In this document: one piece after another, positions 35,426 through 45,543 of the stretch
Position numbering within the stretch: the stretch's first letter is position 1
Layout of the letters: every line of letters starts with the position of its first letter
Origin: Macrophomina tecta
Taxonomy: Eukaryota > Ascomycota > Dothideomycetes > Botryosphaeriales > Botryosphaeriaceae
DNA length: 64,000 nucleotides
Assembly: GCA_024180945.1 (NCBI GenBank)
Contig: JAKSGN010000038.1
Location: forward strand, 2,914,001 to 2,978,000
Reading direction: 5' to 3'
Made by a program: the position numbers and the translations under genes
Notes under the pieces: generated by a model
What the model saw: only the letters and a program-made list of their open reading frames with translations
What the model was told of the DNA's origin: nothing
The model's database searches: none

Positions 35426-36706
35426 ATGTTCTCCCATTTCCAGACTACGCCCGCCAAGTCCTCGCGCGTCACAAAGCCCGCTCGCCGCAAGAGCGACAAC
35501 CCGTTGCTTCGCCGCCATTCTTCGTCGCCCTTCGCCACCAGCCCGCGCCGCAAGTCCTCGTCCGACAAAGTCACAAAGTCAAGCCTCAGCAACGATGACA
35601 GCATTTTCGACGAACCACTCGACGATACAGGCATTGTGGCTTCGCTGGCCACCGACTTAGAGCTTCGCGACGTGCCTCAGTTTATGCAGAATATCCAGAA
35701 CCGCATGTTCACGCCTGTTCCGGAGCGAGCTTCCGGCATGAACGGGCAGCGGACGGCAGAAGTGCTGAACTATCGCCTCAATCTACCTCCGGTGGTCTCC
35801 GTGGCACATGTGCACGCCCTGAGCAAGTCCCCCACTGTGACGGAGAGGGAGATTGCAGAGTTGACACGCGCCGGAGTTATACGAAAGATAGTCATACCTG
35901 GGCGGGGTGTGGGCGGCGCTGCTGTGGGCGAAGGTTTGGTACTCGTCTCAGAATGGGAGAAGCGCGTTCGATCGCACCCAGGGCTGGAAGAGGAGATGAA
36001 AGGTAAGCGTGTTGCAGTTTCTGCAGTCGATCAACAACTCATGGCGTGGGCAGACAGGTATATTTCGCTGCTACGCTCGCAGCCTACTTCAGCCACGGTG
36101 TCGGCCGCGCTGCTCAGTAAAGAGGAGATATCGGCCTTTTGCAGCACGGGGTTCCTGACTTCATCGTCCCTTGCTGCTGGGAACGCAGAACTTTTCTCCA
36201 GGCCCGGTGCCGCGTCGCTGGGATTATCCGCGTCGCTCGCCGGTTCGAGCACGAGAGCTGCATCTGGTTCTTTGGACGCTGTCGGTGGTGCCAATGCCTT
36301 CACATCCAGCGGTGCAAGCGGGGGCGGCGTAGTGTCTACTGATAGACAGAAGAAAGCCCGGGGCAGAATATACCACTTTGCGCTGCCTAATATGGGACCA
36401 TATCTCCGTCTCTTGACAACCGCACGTGCGCATTTGCTAGGTCTTCTGAGTAAGACGTCCAAGTACAAGGAGGCGCCGATGAGCTTACTCAAGGAGCGCT
36501 GGGATGGAGGTGTTGCGGGCGACGATCTTGCGACCAAAGCGCGCAAGGCGAGAGGGGATTTTACCGGAGTGCTCCCTGGCCGGACCAAGAAGTGGAAGAC
36601 ATTCTATGGATTAAGCTTCGAATGGGTGCTCGAGGAATGTGCTGGCAGCGGTTTGGTCGAGTTGTTTCAAACGCACAGCGTGGGCGTAGGGGTTAGAGCG
36701 ACTTGA
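35426..36706 (+). CDS. STK19-family winged-helix protein
   Basis: Single open frame of 426 residues. After a basic, Ser/Arg-rich N-terminus (about 1-50), the sequence matches the Stk19 family: RTAEVLNYRLNLPPVVSVAH, LTRAGVIRKIVIPGR, an EEISAFCSTGFLTSSS helix-turn region, and RGRIYHFALPNMGPYLRLLT near 310-330. Human STK19 was first called a kinase but is now seen as a winged-helix DNA-binding factor linked to transcription-coupled repair, so a nuclear role is likely. I see no kinase motifs. A strong donor GTAAGC at 36004 and an AG at 36053-36054 bound a 51-nt in-phase segment that could be a retained or optional intron (17 residues). Confidence 0.85.
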   Translation: MFSHFQTTPAKSSRVTKPARRKSDNPLLRRHSSSPFATSPRRKSSSDKVTKSSLSNDDSIFDEPLDDTGIVASLATDLELRDVPQFMQNIQNRMFTPVPERASGMNGQRTAEVLNYRLNLPPVVSVAHVHALSKSPTVTEREIAELTRAGVIRKIVIPGRGVGGAAVGEGLVLVSEWEKRVRSHPGLEEEMKGKRVAVSAVDQQLMAWADRYISLLRSQPTSATVSAALLSKEEISAFCSTGFLTSSSLAAGNAELFSRPGAASLGLSASLAGSSTRAASGSLDAVGGANAFTSSGASGGGVVSTDRQKKARGRIYHFALPNMGPYLRLLTTARAHLLGLLSKTSKYKEAPMSLLKERWDGGVAGDDLATKARKARGDFTGVLPGRTKKWKTFYGLSFEWVLEECAGSGLVELFQTHSVGVGVRAT

Positions 36707-37856
36707 TTTGCAGCCGGCCGTCAACTGCCGCACGCGCCCGGCGCGCTGGAAAGTATGACTGTCCGTAGCGCATACATGAATTGTTCATTCTGCGACAGTG
36801 GGCAGTAAGGCAACAAAGCTCCACGCCATTAAATCACCGGTGGGGGTGTCTCCGGATTCGCCGGGGTTCTGTCGAGTCGAGCGGTACCGCTTTGGGTAAG
36901 GAAGGACAAGCATAGCGGAGAGTGCCTGAGTCTTACTTCCAACGGCCACAGAGATCGCGGGATGCGGTTCGGGGCGATAAGGAGTACTCGACAGGATGCA
37001 AGTCAGCAAGCCTCGCTGCCGGGCTGCAATCTGGGCAAAGCGGAATGACATCTTGACTCAAGATTTACGAGAGCAATAAAAGCCGAAGGCGTTTTCACCG
37101 CGACTTTAGCACCAAATGCCCTTTCAATGGCGCCCACTTGAAGCACTGTATTCGCAACGGACGCTCTAACAGCGCGCGTGTGCTTAAATGCTTTCCCTCT
37201 CAGTGCACAAGCTCTGTACGGAGTCGATGGTTGCGGAGCATCTCCCTGAAAGATGATCAGGGCTATATTATAAGCTTAAAAAGCAGTGGGTCTCACATCC
37301 CAGTTCCTGGTCGCCCTGGAGAACCGGCGTGATCCGGCTGCGTCTTAACAGAAGCTACTGATTCAGCTCCGCCATTAATTCCCCTCCCCTCCCCAACAGC
37401 AGCTCAGCCCGAGTTGCGGCCCTAGTGCGGTCTCCTAGCCTCTTGTCGGTCTGCTTGGGGGGTTCGGACACTCTAGATGGCGCTGGCTAGGCTGTCTGGG
37501 CATTTTTCATCGAGCTATGAACCGCACCCCCCCTGCAGCAAGCAGGAAGCGTGCGGCGCTGAATGGTGGGTCGACCACGAGCGGACGACAGGCGCCGGGT
37601 GGGTGACATGGATGCGCGGTCGCGCCACGCCGCGCTCTTTTGGTTTAGGCGTCGAACCTTGGTAGCGGACCATGCATATTATTTCACCAGCCGGCGGAAA
37701 ATGGGAGGTTTGCCTTCCCTCTGACGTCTCAGACCAGCGCCCTCTTAGCCGCCACTGACTATTTAATAGCTTGAACTCTTCTCCTGCAGCTTTTTTGTTT
37801 GAAGCTTTCCTCTGCCTCCGCATCTCCACGGCCAATTCAGTACTCCAGCAATTAAC
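36707..37856. other. Intergenic between STK19-family and CFEM genes
   Basis: No supported gene. The last 200 bp form the CFEM promoter, with a TATA-like element at 37760. Confidence 0.5.
37760..37768 (+). promoter_or_regulatory. Candidate TATA element of the CFEM gene
   Basis: TATTTAATA lies about 95 bp upstream of the CFEM start codon, a plausible TATA position in a filamentous fungus. Not tested against transcript data. Confidence 0.4.
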
Positions 37857-38641
37857 ATGCGCGCCTCCGCCCTCGCCGTCATTCTCGGCTACAGCAGCCT
37901 TGCTGTCGCCCAGACTCAGCTCCTTCCCACATGTGCTGTGAGTGAACCTTCCTCGTCACCCGTACATCCAGGCGACCAGTGATCGAGCTTTATTCCCATC
38001 GAAGTTGCAGAGCTCCCATTGGCCGCTGCGTGCGTCGACCACGCCCCCTCGCATACGCCATCGCGCACAGCACTCTTTTTAGCACGATCACTAGCTGACC
38101 CTTAGCCCGATCGTTGTAACAGCAAGCATGCGTGGGCACCGACTTCGGCGGCTGCAGCACGCTTGACGTGAGGTGCATCTGCTCGAACAAGGAGCTCCTC
38201 ACCGGCCTGGCCTGCTGCGTCTCGACCGGCTGCGACGCCGAAGACCAACAAAGTACGTTCTCCATGTCTCCTCGCACATTCGACCCGATGCGCACTGGAT
38301 GAGCCCGCTAACACGCGTGTTTCTCAGCCGTCATCGACTTCGCCCAGAACCTCTGCCGCCCCCAGGGCGTCACCGACCTACCCACCACGGCCACCTGTGC
38401 CTCCTCCTCCGCCACTGCCTCTGCGACAGGCACTGCATCGAGCGGCACCACCGCCTCTGCGACCGCAACCGGCTCGGCTGCCAGCTCGGCATCCTCGGCT
38501 GCATCCTCGGCTGCGTCCGGCGTGGCCAGCTCGGCGGCGTCGGCAGCCGCCAGTCCTACGGCTGGTGCTGGCATGTGCCAGGGCAACGCGGTGGGTATGG
38601 GTTTCGGTCTTGTGCTCGCCGGTCTGCTCGGCGCGCTCTAA
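37857..38641 (+). CDS. CFEM-domain GPI-anchored cell-wall protein
   Basis: Exons 37857-37937, 38123-38252 and 38328-38641, 174 residues. The start MRASALAVILGYSSLAVAQ is a signal peptide. The CFEM domain follows: LLPTCAQACVG (Cys26, Cys30), Cys38, LDVRCIC (Asp42, Cys45, Cys47), ACC at 58-59, Cys64 and Cys80. Asp42 sits where known CFEM proteins hold the heme iron. After the domain comes a long Ser/Ala/Thr-rich stalk, probably O-glycosylated, and a C-terminal hydrophobic stretch ending GLLGAL, as expected for a GPI signal. Such proteins act in heme/iron uptake, wall structure or host contact. The first intron is unusually long for this window (185 nt), so exon 1 is slightly less certain. Confidence 0.88.
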
Positions 38642-39122
38642 ATAGAGGAAAGGGATATGGTGAGATGGGAAGGTGGAGGGGAATTTTGATGGACCTGATG
38701 AAGGAAATGGGTTGTGTTGTTATACCACTTGATAGAGATGATGATCCTGGCTGCGAGAAATGTGGGTTGGGAGTATGCACTGAGCTGCTGCTGCTCCTCG
38801 TATTTACTGTAATTCATGACGATTGCGACTGCTTTTCATTTGGGCGAAGATGAGTGCGCTAGATTCGATTGCGTCAATGAGATGGAAATTTGAACAAAAG
38901 ATGAAGCGTCCTGCATCTTGCTAAAAGCGTGACTGCGCGCGTTTGTGCCTGAAACGCAGTTGTCTTGGCGTGCAAGATTCTGCCGCTGTCCACCGCCATT
39001 TTTTAGCGAGCACGCCCCCACACGGCCAGGCGAGCAAATTGGCCGGATATTCTCTCACTCGACAGGACGACAACGACAACCCCTTCCGACACAGTCCCTA
39101 TCCTAACAAATTCTCGCCCACC
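38642..39122. other. Intergenic, CFEM 3' flank and eL38 promoter
   Basis: About 480 bp. The last 60 bp are C/A-rich before cccaccATGc, typical of ribosomal protein leaders. No gene seen. Confidence 0.5.
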
Positions 39123-39842
39123 ATGCCTTCCGAGGTCTCCGACATCAAGCAGTTCATCGAGATCTGCCGCCGCAAGGACGCTTCCTGTACGTTTTCTATC
39201 CCTGGACTGCACACGATGAGCGCCTGGTCGGCGGGACAGGGTCCAATGGCAACGGTTTGGGCGGTGCGCAGCGATTGAAGTGCCAGGTGGACGGATCTCA
39301 ATCTTTGGAGCATCACGCTGCGGGATGTGGACGGGAGACACAGGAAAAGCGGTCATGTTTTGGTACCCGCTGTCAAAACTCTCAGCTCTTGTCTTTTGTC
39401 ACCGGCCCACCCAAGAGGGGGATGAGTCCAGCATATCGCTGCGCAGCCGGTCAGCCTACGCCCGTTGAGACCGCTCCAAAGACTCAGTCGGCCATGCAGA
39501 AGGGTATCACCTCGCGAAGGAATGCTTTACTAACATTGGGGGTTTTTTCCCCTCACAACAGCTGCGCGCATCAAGAAGAACAAGAGCAACCAGACCAAGT
39601 TCAAGGTCCGCTGCCACCGCTACCTCTACACTCTCGTCCTCAAGGACTCCGACAAGGCCGAGAAGCTCAAGCAGTCCCTTCCCCCGGGTATGTCAAATGT
39701 CCTCCTGCCACGGCATCGCGGCCTACATTTAGCCGGCTATGAAGAGCGGGAAGAGATGAAGACTGATCATTAATATCATGATGCAGGCCTTACCATCACC
39801 GACGTTCCCAAGAAGAACGCCAAGGGCAAGCGCACCGCATAA
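39123..39842 (+). CDS. RPL38: 60S ribosomal protein eL38
   Basis: Exons 39123-39186, 39562-39687 and 39787-39842 encode 81 residues, the normal eL38 length. Sequence blocks are [58 protein letters not shown] and [17 protein letters not shown]. The product is a small basic protein of the large ribosomal subunit. The first intron is 375 nt, far longer than others here, as is common for ribosomal protein genes in fungi. I looked for C/D-box snoRNA motifs in both introns and saw no convincing pair. Both splice phases rebuild conserved residues (Ser22 and the Gly before LTITD). Confidence 0.96.
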
Positions 39843-42427
39843 ATGCTTTGAAAGAGACGAAGAAGTCAGTGGAAGAACGATGATCATGATGACGGAGGGT
39901 TGAGAACAGGGAAACTTCAACCGGGAGAAAGGCCTGGGAGAACAAGGCTGCGGAAATTCTTCAGAACCGGGAGGTTTCTTGCGGTTTTCTATCAAAATCA
40001 TGGAAGCTGGAAAATAGCTTCGACGCCCGGCGTTCATCAATGGGATAAACTGTGTCACGGTTCAACCACGTTTTTTTGCCTTTACTCCAATTCCTGTTCC
40101 AGTGCCTTTTCATGTGCTGCTCACCCGAGATGTCATTATATTTGTGATTAACTTTACAGGCGCGGATTTGGCAGGCACAGTGACAGTTGGTGTTGCGTAT
40201 TGATGGAAACTCAAAGGACGGACGTACCTCCGGCCGTGCATTGAACGATTACATTGATGCAGGGACGTACACTAGACCACAGGTTCAGCTACCGAGATTT
40301 TGGGTTGCACGCAACGTTCACTATAACATAGTTATTCTCTAAACCAGCTCTGGCCCTTACCAATCTACGCAGCCTCCGCCAATCACATGATGATCGCAAC
40401 CTTCACCTCTCATCAGTACTCGCAATGCTGGACAAACCACTGGAGCTACAGATTGGATGGCGCCACGTTGAATTATGCTGTTACCGGTATGACCATCTTG
40501 TAACAGGGTAGGGTTGCTGCGGGCAGAGATGGAGTTGCTACAGGTATTACATCCAATGACCCTGTTCATCAGCTATTCGGATGAATCTGGCGGTGGGATG
40601 CTGTGCAATTGTTGAGCTGTCTGCTACCTCTTGCGTTCCGGTCCACCCGTTACCAGTATGCTTGGGCGGAGCTTTGAAAACATTGAGTTGTCCCGAGATG
40701 CAACAAATTTCGGTTGTTTCTTATGGGCGTGCTGTAGAGCGCATGAGCCCCATGGCCCCAGCGATATGATCACCACCGGCTCGGGTGGATCAGTCTTAGG
40801 GCAAATGACCTCCGTCGCGCTGGAAGTATACACTTACATCGCTGTATGGCCATGCCTCAGCTTTGTCAACTTAAAGCCGGCAAGCTTCCATTCGGTATGA
40901 CGGCATAGCACAAACTTTAGTTCTTTGCAATATCCCCCCAGCGATGTCTGCTTGTGGTCCCCAAGGCATGCGAGGCATTCGAGGCATAGGTTTCTTTCTG
41001 TGCTCGTTATTCAGTACAGTATCTTATAGACACATTAACTTATACAAAGCACTGTAACCGGAAATAGACTTCCTTTATATGCCCCTCCTAATCGAAGTAA
41101 AGCAACAAAGCGAATACTGCTAACTATAGCTGTCATAGGGCTCGCATTGTTCCTGCATACCGTGCATAACCGGTAGGACAACGCTTTTGGGCTCATGAAC
41201 AATTGTCGACGAGGGAAGTATAAGATGAGTCGAATTTTCCACAGGGATGGTCAGCAACCAGAAAACGCAACAAATTCACACGAGCAACTTACAGTCACTC
41301 ACCACTCTCATTTGCGAGATAGCCTTTCACGGTAAGTATCAACGCGGCAGCAACAACATGGGATCTTGGAGGTGCTGCTGGTGCTTCAAGTCTAACTCCT
41401 CCGGCCAGGCTTGCTCTGGATGCGGCCACGACAGGTGCATCCACTGCACCTAGACGAATGGTCAACGTTCCTTGGGCGCTGCAGGTTCGACGTAGAGGTT
41501 CGAAGAAGAAGAGATCAAATAGCAATTCATTGAATTAAAAAAAGAAAAAAAGAAAAGAAAAAGGTTCGGAAACTATGCACATGTGACAATTAACTGTGAG
41601 TGGAAGGATACCAATTGCCTCGAAAAGCCTTCACATCTTGAGCATCGCCACATTCGCTTCGAAGATAAATGGAGGGCGGATGAGTGCTCAGGGTAATCTC
41701 GCGTCGGGCATTGCGCCGAGAGGAGATCGACTTCAACCAGGTTCCCCATGGGCGTAAAGTTCGGAAATTAACAATAACGAGGTCCCTAGTCCCCCAGTGG
41801 CAGCAATCGCAGGACATGTCGAGGACGGAAGTAATGCACTTTTGAATTGGTCTGGAAAATGGAGATGCGTCAGAGAAAGTAGCTGAGACAGTCCCGTCAA
41901 ACGATGGCGTCACAAAGGGCGGCGGCAGTAACGGCTCCACGCAGACTGTTTGATCAGCAACGGGGACGCGTTGGAGGTGGACCAAGCTCGCTCGCTCGGT
42001 GGACAGCACATGCGAGCAAGTGCGTGCAGCAGCTTCCGCATCGGGCGCGACGCCAGCGGGGTCGCTCTTAGGGCGGCGTCTTGGTTCGCGGCGTGCCCCT
42101 GAGGACTGCGGCACTTTCACTCCCACCTCTCGTCCAAGACTGAGCATTCGTATCCGCGAGTTGAGGCGCCGCGAGAAAGAGGAAGGAGATCAACGTTCGG
42201 GGGACAAAAGGAACAGCTGTCAACACCCCAGGCCAATCACCGCTCGGCAACGCGAAGCACGCGAGCTCTACAAAGTACGCGCACTCCGCAGGACGTCACT
42301 CCCGCATTCCTTCCCGTATCGTCGAGGGCGAACACGCGGCGGATAAACTGTTCGGGCCCCGCCCACTTTGCGCTCCTTTTTAGATCTCCCAACTGCGGCA
42401 ACGTGGTTTTTTGTGTTCTCACTCTCT
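39843..42427. other. Intergenic, 2.6 kb, with one tiny Cys-rich ORF
   Basis: No conventional gene recognised. It includes a 31-codon Cys-rich ORF at 41358-41453 (listed separately), an A-rich patch at 41536-41563, and a GC-rich leader for the mannosidase gene after 42000. A 185-codon minus-strand frame at 41590-42147 resembles nothing I know. Confidence 0.5.
41358..41453 (+). CDS. Possible 31-residue Cys-rich zinc-ribbon-like peptide
   Basis: ATG-to-TAG frame of 32 codons, MGSWRCCWCFKSN followed by CSGCGHDRCIHC. The pattern WxCCxC ... CxxCxHxxCxxC looks like a compact zinc-binding peptide. Similar small Trp/Cys proteins occur as hypothetical genes in filamentous fungi. The frame extends upstream to ATG 41247 without a stop. 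A donor-like GTAAGTATC lies at about 41333 with no usable acceptor. Expression is unproven and a decayed gene remains possible. Confidence 0.35.
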   Translation: MGSWRCCWCFKSNSSGQACSGCGHDRCIHCT

Positions 42428-44764
42428 ATGAACATCAACCGCGACCCGTTCGGCCTGCGCCCCTCCATCGCCCCCAAGAACGCCTTCTCCGTGCTGCAGC
42501 AATCTGCCTCGCGCTCCGCCGCCAGGTACTCGCAGAAGATCGTCGAGAGCGGCCAGCAGGCCCTGCAGTCCGGCCGCCAGGCCCTCGAGGAAGTCGCCAG
42601 CTCCGACCAGTGGACCGCCGTCCAGCAGACCGCGACCGACGCAATGGCCTTTGCTGTCCCGCGCAATGTGCCTCAATTCGACGGCCCGCAGCGCCGCTTC
42701 GAGGATGCCGCCTGGCCCAGCTCCGGCCGCTCGCGATTCCCGGACAATGGTGGAGGCGCCGGCGCAGGCAGCAGCAGCAGCAGCAGTGCTGCGGCTGCGG
42801 GAGCGGGAGCGCAGACGATGACGGACCGCCTGGGCGGCATGTTCGGCGACGGCAAGGAGCTGCCCATGTACAAAGACAAGCCGTACAACTACGCTGGCTC
42901 CGCGCGCCGGGGCTGGTTCCGCCGCAAGCGCTCCCTCGTCTTCGCCGTCTTCGCGCTCTTCGTCTTCCTGTACTGGTTTGGACTGTTTTCGGGGTCGGAG
43001 GAGGGAGCGCAGACGAGCAGCTCGGGCCTGTTCCGCGGCACGTTGTCGGGCAAGCCGTCGTCAGCGGTGGTCGATTGGGACGACAGGCGCGAGCGCGTGA
43101 GGGACGCGTTCAAGCTCAGCTGGGAGGCGTACGAGAAGTATGCGTGGGGTACGTCGTCTTGAGGGCCTTCGTAAGGGTCTCATCCGCAAACCGCACCAAC
43201 CCTCCGTCCTCGGGAATGACTGACTTATTTTCTCTGTGCGCGGTTTCCAGGCTACGATGAGTTTCACCCTGTTTCGAAGAAGGGTCGACAGATGGTGCCG
43301 GGGGGCATGGGTTGGATCATTGTGGATGCGCTCGACACGCTCATTCTCATGAACTTGACTACCCAGCTGACCCACGCGCGGGAGTGGGTGTCGACTTCTT
43401 TGACGTACGAGAAGGATCACGACGTCAATACTTTCGAGACGACTATTCGGATGCTGGGCGGTCTGCTCTCGGCGCACTACCTGTCTTCCGAATTTCCCCA
43501 CTATGCGCCGATCGGCATTGCGGAGGGCTCAGGCGGCGAGGACCTCTATCTTGAGAAGGCCATCGATCTCGCGGACCGTCTTCTAGGAGCGTATGAGTCG
43601 AAATCCGGTATTCCGTATGCCAGCATTAACCTGAAAACTGGCGACGGCATTCCGTCTCACGCCGACGGCGGCGCCTCATCAACTGCCGAAGCGACGAGCT
43701 TGCAGCTCGAGATGAAATACGTTGCCAAACTCACCGGCGAGACCAACTACTGGGAGAAGGCGGAGAAGATCATGCAAGTCGTCGACGACCTGCAAGCAGA
43801 AGACGGCCTCGTCCCCATCTTTATTAACCCCCAACACGGCATTTTCCAGGGCTCAAATATTCGCCTTGGCAGTCGTGGAGACTCGTACTATGAATACTTG
43901 ATCAAGCAGTATCTGCAGACGTCCAAGCAGGAGCCTGCTTACCTTGAGATGTGGGACGAGTCTTTGTACGGCATGCGTAAGCATTTGCTGACGTATTCTA
44001 CTCATGCGAACCTTACTGTTCTCGGCGAGAGGCCTAGTGGATTGGATGGCAACCTCTCGCCCAAAATCGACCACCTGGTATGCTTCCTGCCCGGCACTAT
44101 CGCGCTAGGTGCGACTGAGGGCAAGACTCTGGCCGAGGCGCGCCAGAGCCCCTCATGGGGGAAGAAGCAGGAGGACGACATGGAGCTGGCACGTGAACTG
44201 ATGAAGACATGCTGGGGCATGTACAAGGTCGCTGCCACAGGCCTCGCCCCAGAAATTACGTACTTCAAGGTTGACGATCCGCCACGCATGTGGGAAGAGA
44301 ACGGGGACAAGGTCAGCAGCCCCGCGGAGCTAGATGACAGCGAGGACGCGGACTGGCGGGCGGATTATGACATCAAGCCGGCGGACCGCCACAACCTCCA
44401 GCGGCCGGAGACGGTCGAATCCCTGTTCTACATGTGGCGCATCACGGGCGAGGCCAAGTACCGCGAGTGGGGTTGGGAGATGTTCCAGGCGTTTGTCAAG
44501 CACACGCTCGTCGAGGATGGCAGCGGCTTTACCTCCATCAACGACGTGACTCGCATCCCGCCGCCCACGCGCGACAACATGGAGAGCTTCTGGCTGGCCG
44601 AGACGCTCAAGTACTTTTACCTGCTCTTCGGCCCGGACGACGTGCTGCCCCTCACCGATATCGTGCTCAACACCGAGGCGCACCCGCTGCCACGGTTCGA
44701 GCTGGGCAAGCTGTTCAAGACTGGTTGGGAGCGGAAGCCGAGGAAGAAGAGTGACTCTTCATAA
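42428..44764 (+). CDS. MNS1: ER class I alpha-1,2-mannosidase (GH47)
   Basis: Exons 42428-43148 and 43251-44764 encode 744 residues. It is a type II membrane protein: a cytosolic N-terminus of about 165 residues with an AGC-repeat-encoded Ser run, a basic RRKR stop, and one TM at about 169-190. The lumenal GH47 domain runs from about 225 to the end. Family blocks seen: AYEKYAWGYDEFHPVSK (rebuilt across the intron), GWIIVDALDTL, NTFETTIRMLGGLLSA, SLQLEMKYVAKLTG, GDSYYEYLIKQYL, CFLPGTIALG, RPETVESLFYMWRITG, and the calcium-site end VLNTEAHPLP. The enzyme trims one mannose from Man9GlcNAc2 in the ER. The N-terminal extension makes it longer than yeast Mns1. TTG 42368 upstream is in frame, but ATG 42428 is the natural start. 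Confidence 0.93.
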
Positions 44765-45543
44765 ATGTAATAATTGCTTGGAAATAGATAGGAAGGGAAA
44801 GGAGGGTTGCTTGCATCTGGTCACCATGGGATAGCATCTTTCATCGGCGTTTCATTGCTTCGAGCGGGGCCACCATCAAGATATCAATTTGATTCTCTCA
44901 GTTCATATCAATTCTGTCCGATGTTTGTCTTTTTCCTTGTCGATGCTGCTGCCCAGGAGTATCTTGATGGTCAGCAACTCCAGTCTGGCCGAGCGACGAT
45001 ATCGGCGATGGTTCGGGAGAAAGAACAGCGAGAATGGCCGGGCCGCCTCCGCATATCGGCTTGCGGATCGTCCAACGAACTTCCATGTCTCCGACATAGC
45101 CTACTGCGTCATCACTTGGTCTCGGGAATCATGTCTATCAGGTGAGTCTTATCAAGTATGGGGAGCTTCGGTCACAAATGCACTCCATGAGTCTTGACTG
45201 GAACTGGCCTGCTCTCGAGTCATCTATTTCGAGGTCTCGCATCATATCTCTCCGTGACATTGAACCGCGTCACCAAAGTCGGTGGGAGCTAGACTCGGTA
45301 TCTCGGGTAGTTTGGAAGAACTAGCATTGAGCTTGCTCCTGCTTCGGCAAGGAGAGACGGCAGAAGTTAGGATGAGTTCGTGGATCGTCTGGTTTGATTT
45401 CTAAGTCGCTGTTGGTCTGAGTGGAGAGGGTGTGTATATCTACTTTTACCTCGCCTCTTCTCGTACCTTACTTGGACATCTTTGATTGTCTGCCACAGGA
45501 GTACTCTACTGTTGCCACAGATTTGGGCTGGAACCGATCAATC
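44765..45543. other. Intergenic upstream of the hydroxyacid oxidase
   Basis: About 780 bp: 3' flank of the mannosidase gene and promoter of the next. No gene recognised. Confidence 0.5.

Noticed and set aside
39187..39786. snoRNA inside the eL38 introns
   Set aside because: Ribosomal protein introns often host snoRNAs, but I saw no properly spaced C and D boxes or H/ACA pair.
41590..42147. 185-codon minus-strand frame
   Set aside because: No recognisable motif and no conservation evidence; left as a possible lineage-specific ORF only.
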